Under the pieces are notes generated by a model. It ran no database searches. It was given only the letters and a program-made list of their open reading frames with translations, and was not told where the DNA came from. A stretch of DNA of 22,160 nucleotides from DATJPR01 sp035506295 (GTDB lineage: Bacteria > Bacteroidota > Ignavibacteria > UBA10030 > UBA6906). How positions within the stretch are numbered: position 1 is the first letter of the stretch; each line of letters opens with the position of its first letter. The translations under genes were made by a program, and so were the position numbers. Below are positions 1 through 5,602 of this stretch, piece after piece. Location of the stretch: assembly GCA_035506295.1 (NCBI GenBank), contig DATJPR010000010.1:1-22160 (forward strand). The letters run 5' to 3'.

Positions 1-638
1 CCGGTGCCGATGAATGTCCCCGTCGTTCCGAGGCCTGCAACGAAGTGCGTAACCGTGTGTTCTGACTGCTCCCAGATTTCGTTTGCCGTCGTCTCGTAGT
101 GCGCCAGCCAATTTGCGTCATTGTTGTACTGGTCCGGGTAGAAGTAACGCCCGGAATCGCGCCGCACGATTTCCCTGACAAGCTCCTGCGCGCCGTCGGT
201 GCCAGAGCCGGCATCGGTGAGGATCAGCTCCGCTCCATACGCGCGAAGGATCTGCTTTCGTTCCACGCTGGCATTCGACGGCAGAGCGAGGACGACCTTG
301 TATCCCAGGATGCTGCCGATCATCGCATAGGCGATCCCTGTGTTTCCGCTCGTGGCATCGATGATGGTTCTCTCGTGTGTCAGCGCGCCGGTCCGCTCGC
401 CCTTCCTGATCATGGCGAGTGCAGCCCGGTCCTTCACGGACCCTCCGGGATTGAACCACTCCGCTTTGGCGAAGATGGTGATGTTCTTGTTTGCCGGACG
501 GATGGTGTTGAGCTTCAGAAGGGGCGTGTTGCCGATCCGGCTGAGAACGGAGTACGGGCTGTACGCCGGTCCGGACGCAGAAACCGGCACCCCGGATCTC
601 CACGTGCGCGCATCCTGTTTTGCAGTGAGTCGATACAT
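1..638 (-). CDS. Cysteine synthase family protein (CysK/CysM), 3' end cut by window edge
   Basis: A PLP-dependent beta-replacement enzyme that makes cysteine from an activated serine and a sulfur donor in the cytoplasm. The first 212 residues are present; the C-terminal part lies left of base 1. Family marks in order: RIGNTPLLKL (about 34-43), NPGGSVKDR with the PLP lysine at residue 69, the substrate/PLP loop TSGNTG (96-101), SVERKQILRAYGA, and VAGLGTTGT near the cut edge. SVERKQ and the HFVAGLGTTGT stretch resemble the CysM branch, including mycobacterial O-phosphoserine sulfhydrylase, more than classical CysK, but the residues that decide the substrate are off the edge. The ATG at 638 directly abuts the TAG of the upstream 76-residue gene (TAGATG), which suggests translational coupling. 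About 30 residues precede the conserved core, slightly long for the family. Family is confident; the branch is not. Confidence 0.93.
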   Translation of the reverse strand, partial: MYRLTAKQDARTWRSGVPVSASGPAYSPYSVLSRIGNTPLLKLNTIRPANKNITIFAKAEWFNPGGSVKDRAALAMIRKGERTGALTHERTIIDATSGNTGIAYAMIGSILGYKVVLALPSNASVERKQILRAYGAELILTDAGSGTDGAQELVREIVRRDSGRYFYPDQYNNDANWLAHYETTANEIWEQSEHTVTHFVAGLGTTGTFIGT

Positions 639-869
639 CTATCCCTGCCGTGATGAAGAGTACATCAATCGATTGATAGCACTCCGCAGCGCCACCGCTT
701 CCGCTTCCTCGCGGCTGGATCCCTTGGAACGGGCAATCACCGCTCCGGGGTCGACATTATCGATGGTACAGTGAAACATGTCGCCGAGGCGATAACTGGT
801 GATATGCACCGTGTACGGCGGCACCGTCTCCCTGCGCTCGCGGTATTCCTCAGGCGTCATTGTCCTCAT
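639..869 (-). CDS. Small hypothetical protein (76 aa) in sulfur operon
   Basis: I do not recognise this family. It is probably a real gene because its ATG overlaps the stop of the sulfurtransferase gene (ATGA at 866-869) and its TAG touches the ATG of the cysteine synthase, so three reading frames are packed without a gap. The protein is soluble, charged and without a signal peptide. The core HITSYRLGDMFHCTIDNVD looks like short beta strands, followed by SSREEAEAVALRSAINRL, probably an amphipathic helix. There is one cysteine, at residue 34. Its position between a sulfurtransferase and a cysteine synthase recalls the CysO sulfur carrier beside CysM in actinobacteria, but the C-terminus is SSSRQG and lacks the terminal Gly-Gly of such carriers. 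A role as a small partner or regulator of sulfur transfer is inference only. Confidence 0.7.
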   Translation of the reverse strand: MRTMTPEEYRERRETVPPYTVHITSYRLGDMFHCTIDNVDPGAVIARSKGSSREEAEAVALRSAINRLMYSSSRQG

Positions 870-1726
870 GGCGTCGCTCCTTTATGGACAGGCACGTTGA
901 CCAGATTTCCCCATTCGGTCCACGAACCGTCATAGTTTCTGACGTCGCGGAATCCCAGAAGATACTTCAGGACAAACCATGTCAGGCTCGAGCGCTCACC
1001 GATGCGGCAATAGGCGACGACGCGCTTGTCCGGGGTGACCCCCTGCGACTTGTACAGCTCCTCCAGCTCCTTCGCGGGTTTGAAGGTCCCGTCCTCATTA
1101 ACGTTCTTCCCCCACGGGATGTTTGCCGCACCGGGAACGTGCCCCCCACGCTGGCATGTTTCCGGAAGTCCCGCAGGCGCGAGGATCTTCCCCGTGTACT
1201 CGTCGTTGGAGCGTACATCGACGAGCGACCATGTGTCCCGCTTGCCGATGAGTGAAGAAACGTCGTCGGCGAACGCTCGCAGGGAGAAGTCGGGGTCCGA
1301 CGCATGATATTTTGTCTTCGTAATCTCGGGCGGATCTGTGGTAAGAGGCTTCCCCTCGGCAATCCACTTTCGCCTCCCGCCGTCGATGATCCGTACGTCC
1401 TTGTGTCCGTAGACCTTCAGCTGCCAGAACGCCCAGGCGGCAAACCAGTTGTTGTTGTCGCCGTACAGGAGGACCGTGGTGGCATTGTCGATGCCCGAAT
1501 CGCCGAGGAGTTTTTCAAGCTCGGCTTTCGAGATCAAGTCGCGCCGCGTCTGGTCCGCGAGTTGCGTCTGCCAGTTCCAGCCGACTGCTCCCGGGATATG
1601 TCCTTCATCGTAGGCTTTGGTGTCGACGTCGATCTCGACGACACGGATGCCGGAATCATTCCGATGGAGCTCTGTCCACTCGGTATTGACAAGAACTTCA
1701 GGGTGGGCGAAACCATTGGTCGACAT
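866..1726 (-). CDS. Thiosulfate/3-mercaptopyruvate sulfurtransferase (two rhodanese domains)
   Basis: Transfers sulfane sulfur from thiosulfate or 3-mercaptopyruvate to an acceptor through a cysteine persulfide. The 286 residues hold two rhodanese domains. The N-terminal one (about 8-127) has YDEGHIPGAV but YGDNNN where the active loop should be, so it is the usual inactive half. The C-terminal one (about 150-280) has LVDVRSNDEY, GGHVPGAANIPW and the active loop CRIGERS with the catalytic cysteine at residue 240. That loop matches SseA/CysA-type thiosulfate sulfurtransferases. The frame is open up to 1777, but that start lies inside a terminator hairpin. The ATG at 1726 follows a GGAAGGAGG stretch by about 13 bases and gives a normal N-terminus. 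It heads an operon with the 76-residue gene and the cysteine synthase, so sulfur supply for cysteine synthesis is the likely role. Expression is probably controlled by the upstream attenuator. Confidence 0.93.
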   Translation of the reverse strand: MSTNGFAHPEVLVNTEWTELHRNDSGIRVVEIDVDTKAYDEGHIPGAVGWNWQTQLADQTRRDLISKAELEKLLGDSGIDNATTVLLYGDNNNWFAAWAFWQLKVYGHKDVRIIDGGRRKWIAEGKPLTTDPPEITKTKYHASDPDFSLRAFADDVSSLIGKRDTWSLVDVRSNDEYTGKILAPAGLPETCQRGGHVPGAANIPWGKNVNEDGTFKPAKELEELYKSQGVTPDKRVVAYCRIGERSSLTWFVLKYLLGFRDVRNYDGSWTEWGNLVNVPVHKGATP

Positions 1727-1749
1727 GGGGATGAATCTTCCTCCTTCCC

Positions 1750-1789
1750 AAAAAGAAAAAAACCCTTCATCGGTCATCGATGAAGGGTT
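1750..1789 (-). terminator. Intrinsic terminator in the leader of the sulfur operon (attenuator arm 3:4)
   Basis: A perfect 12-bp stem: arms at 1778-1789 and 1761-1772 with a 5-base loop (1773-1777). On the minus strand it is followed by a U-rich tract, seven Us, one C and five Us. It lies only about 25 bases before the start codon of the sulfurtransferase. A constitutive terminator there would leave no room for a separate promoter, so it is best read as a conditional attenuator. Confidence 0.88.
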
Positions 1790-1888
1790 GCGGTGTGTGC
1801 TCTACGTGAAACCGGTTAGTCGAAATTCAAACCCCATCGAGGACATGGTATGGCAACGGGTTTGGTACAACATCCGCAATGGATGTTG
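1761..1888 (-). promoter_or_regulatory. Candidate cysteine-responsive transcription attenuator (alternative RNA pairings)
   Basis: Read on the minus strand, the leader has mutually exclusive pairings. Arm 1 (CAAACCC, 1864-1858), directly after Cys codons 39-40 of the leader ORF, can pair 7 of 7 with arm 2 (GGGTTTG, 1834-1828). Arm 2 with its upstream flank (TCGATGGGGTT, 1840-1830) can instead pair over 11 bp, with one 2-base bulge, with arm 3 (AACCCTTCATCGA, from 1789). Arm 3 with arm 4 (1772-1761) makes the terminator. A further 8-bp hairpin (1868-1888) surrounds Cys codons 37-39. By analogy with trp/his leaders, a ribosome stalled at the Cys codons would cover arm 1, free arm 2 and allow readthrough. 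A ribosome reaching the stop at 1816 would mask arm 2 and cause termination. The pairings are seen directly; the cysteine response is inference. Confidence 0.68.
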
Positions 1889-1986
1889 ATCCCTTCCGAG
1901 CATAGAGCCAGGTGAGCCAGACCTTCGATGGAGCCGATGTTTTCCATTTGCTTAGATAACATATCGGGATCCATGGGAGTTCCCAT
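1816..1986 (-). CDS. Cysteine-rich short leader ORF (up to 56 aa) upstream of sulfur operon
   Basis: A short ORF with five cysteines (residues 29, 37, 39, 40 and 48) in its last 28 residues, in the pattern CSEG, HCGCC, PCPRW. It sits immediately before the attenuator terminator of a cysteine biosynthesis operon. That is what a leader peptide sensing Cys-tRNA charging would look like. The start is uncertain: in-frame ATGs lie at 1986, 1974, 1962 and 1947, none with a strong Shine-Dalgarno. A GGAAGGG stretch around 1891-1897 lies inside the ORF. A second, overlapping frame (1903-1802, 33 aa, one Cys) is also open. Alternatively it could encode a small metal-binding protein with a Cys cluster. 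The close fit of Cys codons and pairing arms favours the regulatory reading. Confidence 0.6.
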   Translation of the reverse strand: MGTPMDPDMLSKQMENIGSIEGLAHLALCSEGINIHCGCCTKPVAIPCPRWGLNFD

Positions 1987-2285
1987 CTCACTTGAAGTCC
2001 GGCCTGGCAGTCGAAAATCGCAGTTTCGTCCCGCACACAAAAAAAAGGACGCGGAATTTGCGGGCCAGGATCCACATCCTGTTCCGCTCCGCGTCCTGTG
2101 ATAAACTACTCCGACGCATGCCGCCAACCATCTACCGCACATTTTCTGCGGCTCGTCGCTTTCTGTCTACCCCCCACTGCATACAGCTTGCTTGTCGCCG
2201 AATACCGTCGGCCGACCGACACCTATGGCACCCATTTCCCGCCCTCGCAAGAGCAGGAACCGGGACATAGGATGACCGTCAACTG
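1987..2285. other. Non-coding stretch between sulfur leader ORF and T9SS gene
   Basis: This stretch holds the terminator at 2039-2097 and otherwise no convincing gene. The promoter of the sulfur leader should lie at about 1950-2035 on the minus strand, but I cannot pick a clear -35/-10 pair. The part at 2100-2285 shows no further repeat or RNA fold that I can support; it is probably the 3' untranslated region of the T9SS gene. Confidence 0.5.
2039..2097 (-). terminator. Intrinsic terminator downstream of the T9SS-sorted protein gene
   Basis: On the minus strand a 10-bp perfect outer stem (AGGACGCGGA, 2097-2088, with TCCGCGTCCT, 2055-2046) is followed by eight Us. Inside it, GCGG pairs with CCGC and CAGGAT with ATCCTG around a GTGG loop, so the whole folds as one long jointed rod. 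It lies about 190 bases past the stop at 2286 and insulates the sulfur-operon leader from upstream transcription. Confidence 0.82.
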
Positions 2286-3812
2286 CTATTTTATCAGCGA
2301 CATCTTTTTCACAGCCGTAAAGCTCCCCGCCGTCAATCGATAGAAATAGATACCGCTCGACAGCGTGCTCGCGTTGAAGGTGAACGAATACTTGCCCGCC
2401 GGATAGCGACCGTTGGCCACCACCGCTACTTCTCTGCCAAGAATGTCGTACACCGCCAAACGCACGACACTGGTCACCGACCACTGTCCACTGATCACTG
2501 TCGTTGGATTGAACGGGTTCGGGTAGTTCTGGTCGAGCGAGATGCTCACGGGGACCATATTCTTCACGGGCTCATCCACCGACGTCATCGCGATGAGAGC
2601 TCCGGTGTTAAAATCTCCAAGGAAGTATTTCGTCCGGTATTGATACGTGCTGTCCTTGGTGACGGTTCGCTGGAACGCGTAGGTTGCTCCCCAGTAGTTC
2701 TTGCTCGTGTCCGGAATCATCCAGCCATATTCGCTGGACCGCAGATCACCGATCTTCGCGGAGGCCCAGAATTCCAGGGAATCCGGCTTCGGATTGGCCA
2801 GGCGGAACGCCCTTCCGCCCTGACGTTCGATGTTCGCGAAGAAGGTGTCCGACAACGCTGCGGACGAAAGATGGTTGAGGAGACGTGCCGTGCCGATGTT
2901 CATCCAGTCCGCGGCATTCGAATCGACGCTGGTCTGGAAGGGCTCGACCCTGAGGCGTTTCGGAGTCGGGTTCTCAGGCGTGTTAAAATAGAATGACCAT
3001 TCAGCGGCATGACCGAGAGAATCGATCGACTGACCTTCCGCGCCTCTCAGGATGAAATCTGCCGGAAGATTCAGCGCGGCATAAGCAGACGCCGAATCCT
3101 TCGCAGCAAGAAATGTCATGGGAGGAAATGACTGAAAGACGATGTTCAAGCCCGTGATATTCGCGTTCGTCACGTTCACCGTCGTGCCGATGCCCAGCAC
3201 GTCTCCGGTCGACGGTTGGATGTCGCCGTCGCCATTGACATCCTTTGCAGCGACGAGGCTCCAGTTTCCTGCAGGGACGTACGGGATCACAAAATTGCCG
3301 CCTGCGTCGGTCACCGACCCGGCGATCAGATCCGGCCCCTGGTTCCCGCCAAGTCCGTTCGAACTCAGGCCTACAATCGCATTCGCAGGAGAGACCCCGG
3401 TGGTACCGCTTGACAGTGTCCCGCTCACCGAATAGAGATTGCCCGGGAATGCTGCACTCGTCGTGAACTGGAATCCGTACGCCGTCGTCAACGTGCCGCC
3501 TGCGGCCGGAAATGCGGTGAAGATCACCACGAAATAGATTTTGTTGGAATCGAGCGCTGCATCAAACGAGAAGGTTTTCTTATCGACGCTCCAGCGAAAG
3601 TCGGAGGCGTTGTTGGCATTTGTGAGAAACGAACCGCCCGGGAAGAACGGCTTTGTTGTATCAGCTGCGCTACTGAAGGTAATACTTACCGTCGTATTGA
3701 GGGCGACTCCGGTCGCACCATTTACCGGAACGGTCGACGAGACCGTAAATTGAGCTGCGGCAAGTGACGGCAAAAGCACAAGCAGCACCAGGAAAAATGC
3801 AAAGAGTCGCAT
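2286..3812 (-). CDS. Exported protein with Ig-like domain and T9SS type A sorting domain
   Basis: A secreted or surface protein of 508 residues with no enzymatic signature. The N-terminus has a Sec signal peptide (MRLFAFFLVLLVLLPSLAAA) with cleavage probably after AAA. Next is a Big_5-type Ig-like domain starting PVNGATGVALNTTVSITF, then a beta-rich domain around SVSGTLSSGTTGVSPANAIV that resembles carboxypeptidase-regulatory-like folds and contains DVNGDGDIQ. The last 80 residues are a type IX secretion sorting domain: QNYPNPFNPTT, LAVYDILGREV, and a final YFYRLTAGSFTAVKKM. The ATG at 3812 was chosen over an upstream one at 3866 because GGGAG lies 7 bases before it and the signal peptide then begins at residue 1. 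A heptamer repeat is embedded in the sorting domain. It is monocistronic, diverges from the Memo operon, and its substrate is unknown. Confidence 0.85.
   Translation of the reverse strand: MRLFAFFLVLLVLLPSLAAAQFTVSSTVPVNGATGVALNTTVSITFSSAADTTKPFFPGGSFLTNANNASDFRWSVDKKTFSFDAALDSNKIYFVVIFTAFPAAGGTLTTAYGFQFTTSAAFPGNLYSVSGTLSSGTTGVSPANAIVGLSSNGLGGNQGPDLIAGSVTDAGGNFVIPYVPAGNWSLVAAKDVNGDGDIQPSTGDVLGIGTTVNVTNANITGLNIVFQSFPPMTFLAAKDSASAYAALNLPADFILRGAEGQSIDSLGHAAEWSFYFNTPENPTPKRLRVEPFQTSVDSNAADWMNIGTARLLNHLSSAALSDTFFANIERQGGRAFRLANPKPDSLEFWASAKIGDLRSSEYGWMIPDTSKNYWGATYAFQRTVTKDSTYQYRTKYFLGDFNTGALIAMTSVDEPVKNMVPVSISLDQNYPNPFNPTTVISGQWSVTSVVRLAVYDILGREVAVVANGRYPAGKYSFTFNASTLSSGIYFYRLTAGSFTAVKKMSLIK
2468..2502. 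repeat. Heptanucleotide tandem repeat (CACTGNN x5) inside coding sequence
   Basis: Five consecutive 7-base units on the plus strand: CACTGGT, CACCGAC, CACTGTC, CACTGAT, CACTGTC. It lies within the T9SS sorting domain and encodes the SGQWSVTS segment between the PNPFNPTT motif and the VYDILGREV strand, at about residues 437-448. The 7-base period is not a multiple of 3, so gain or loss of units other than three would shift the frame. Confidence 0.75.
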
Positions 3813-4105
3813 ATTGGAACTCCCGAATGTTGGAAACGGCATTGACTTTGATTTAGGCAGTGACAATAACTAGCGCAAATTCTCTGCCAACGTGGATTAT
3901 GAAGAAAATGGGGCTTTGCACACTTTGCCTGCATCAACGACGTCTCCCCGTGGCCATATTTGCACAGTTGGGGAACCCAAATAGGTGAAGAGGAAAGAAA
4001 TGGTGATGATGCGAGTCGCCATTCCTCAATTGATTTTCAGAGTCGACGGGGGTACATTGAGATGGAAACGCTTCTTCCCACCCTCGCTAACCGCCGGACA
4101 CCACA
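3813..4105. other. Divergent intergenic region between T9SS gene and Memo operon
   Basis: This 293-base region must carry promoters for the minus-strand T9SS gene and the plus-strand Memo operon. A small inverted repeat, TTGGG-GAA-CCCAA, lies at about 3968-3980. I see no gene, no clear terminator and no promoter pair that I would defend. Confidence 0.45.
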
Positions 4106-5602
4106 ATGGCTCGACTCGTTTCGGTTCTTCTCTCTCTGCCATTGATCTTTCTCCCCTTTCACGTCGATGCCGACCGGCAACAGGCTGTTGACCGCCAACC
4201 AGCGGTTGCCGGCCAGTTCTATCCCGGCACGGCGCAAGACCTGCGACAAATGCTTGACGGCCTTTTTGCGCATGCCGTGCCATCGAAAGGAGTGAGAAAT
4301 ATCGTCGGCATCATCGTGCCGCACGCCGCCTACGTGTACTCCGGCCAGGTCGCGGCGTCAGGCTTTCATCAGATCGACACAGCGGCGCGGTATCAGGATG
4401 TCTTCATCATCGGTCCGAGCCACTACGTCGATTTCACCGGCGCGGCAGTGTACACCGCGGGCGATTTCATCACGCCACTCGGCAAGGTCGCCGTTGATCG
4501 GGAAACCGGACGGCACCTCCTCTCCGAAAGCTCACTCTTCACCGACCGGTCGGACGCGCAGGAGAAAGAACATTCCGTTGAAGTGGAAATACCGTTTCTT
4601 CAGTATATCTTCGGCAGCCGCCTGAAGATCGTCCCGATCGTGGTCGGAGAGAACTCACCGCAGGTCTGCGCACAAATTGCCGACGTCCTGCGGCCGTACC
4701 TCAACGGCCGGAACCTGTTCGTGATCAGTTCCGACTTCTCCCATTACCCCGCCTACGCCGACGCCGTGCGCACAGACAGCATTACGGCGGCGGCTATTGT
4801 GTCGAATTCTCCGAGCACTCTTCAACGCGCGTTGATCCGGAATGACCGGGCGGGCATCCCGAATCTCGCAACAAGTCTCTGTGGATGGTCCGCGGTACTG
4901 ACGTTTCTTTCTATGACCTCAGCAAATCCCGCTCTTCACCTTCAGGAGATCCAGTACATGAACTCCGGTGATTCTCCCGTCGGGTCCCGGGACCGCGTCG
5001 TCGGATATTGCAGCATCGCCGTCAGTGATGACAGCGAGCAGCATGGCGATCAGGGATTTCAGCTTTCCCCGCAGGACAGAAATACGCTTCTCGCAATCGC
5101 GCGTGAAACGCTGGAGCAGTGTGTCAGAGGCGGAGCGATTCCCCCCGTCAACCCCGAGACGTTGTCCGCGCCGCTCAAGACCGATTGCGGTGCATTTGTG
5201 ACGCTCAACAGAAACGGCCGCCTCCGAGGGTGCATCGGGCGGTTCGAGCCGGCCGAGGCGTTGTACAGAGTCGTGCAGGAGATGGCTGTCGCGGCCGCGA
5301 CCCAGGACTACCGGTTCGAACCGGTGACGCGCTCTGAGCTCGGCGACATTCGTATCGAGGTGTCCGTGCTGACACCGCTTCGCCGGATTCAATCCGCAGA
5401 GGAGTACGATCCCGCCAGGCACGGCATTTATATGCGCAAGGGAGGGCACTCGGGGACCTTCCTCCCGCAAGTCGCAAAGGAGACGGGCTGGACAAAAGAA
5501 GAACTGCTCGGTCACTGCGCGGAGGACAAGGCCGGCATCGGCTGGGACGGCTGGAAGGACGCGCAGTTGTTTGTGTACGACGCAATCGTCTTCGGAGAAT
5601 GA
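4106..5602 (+). CDS. AmmeMemoRadiSam proteins B and A fused (Memo-AMMECR1), probably exported
   Basis: A 498-residue fusion of a Memo domain (about 31-305) and an AMMECR1 domain (about 318-497). Memo is a metal-binding homologue of extradiol dioxygenases. The residues expected in its metal site are all visible: H73 (VPHAAYVYSG), H106 (IGPSHY), D210 and H213 (SSDFSHY), and C259 (LCGWSAV), plus EHSVEVEIPF. AMMECR1 shows RGCIG at 374-378 and FLPQVAKETGW. The first 22 residues are a hydrophobic Sec-type signal (VSVLLSLPLIFLPFHV), so the protein is probably periplasmic or anchored, unusual for proteins generally described as cytosolic. The biochemical function of the AmmeMemoRadiSam set is not established. 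The stop overlaps the next start (ATGA at 5599-5602) and the radical SAM partner is two genes downstream. No good Shine-Dalgarno precedes the ATG; it was chosen because the signal peptide starts there. Confidence 0.93.
   Translation: MARLVSVLLSLPLIFLPFHVDADRQQAVDRQPAVAGQFYPGTAQDLRQMLDGLFAHAVPSKGVRNIVGIIVPHAAYVYSGQVAASGFHQIDTAARYQDVFIIGPSHYVDFTGAAVYTAGDFITPLGKVAVDRETGRHLLSESSLFTDRSDAQEKEHSVEVEIPFLQYIFGSRLKIVPIVVGENSPQVCAQIADVLRPYLNGRNLFVISSDFSHYPAYADAVRTDSITAAAIVSNSPSTLQRALIRNDRAGIPNLATSLCGWSAVLTFLSMTSANPALHLQEIQYMNSGDSPVGSRDRVVGYCSIAVSDDSEQHGDQGFQLSPQDRNTLLAIARETLEQCVRGGAIPPVNPETLSAPLKTDCGAFVTLNRNGRLRGCIGRFEPAEALYRVVQEMAVAAATQDYRFEPVTRSELGDIRIEVSVLTPLRRIQSAEEYDPARHGIYMRKGGHSGTFLPQVAKETGWTKEELLGHCAEDKAGIGWDGWKDAQLFVYDAIVFGE

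Noticed and set aside
639..869. CysO/ThiS/MoaD-type sulfur carrier
   Set aside because: Position fits, but the C-terminus SSSRQG lacks Gly-Gly and the sequence shows no ubiquitin-like pattern that I can recognise.
1727..1777. Longer start of the sulfurtransferase adding 17 residues
   Set aside because: The added codons lie inside the terminator hairpin and its U-tract and do not resemble the N-terminus of the family.
1761..1986. SAM-I (S-box) or cobalamin riboswitch upstream of the sulfurtransferase gene
   Set aside because: A TACCAAACCC stretch and a GGCTCTATG stretch faintly recall S-box segments, but the conserved GGCAACC and GGTGC-x-AA blocks and the closing P1 stem are absent, and no B12-box sequence is present.
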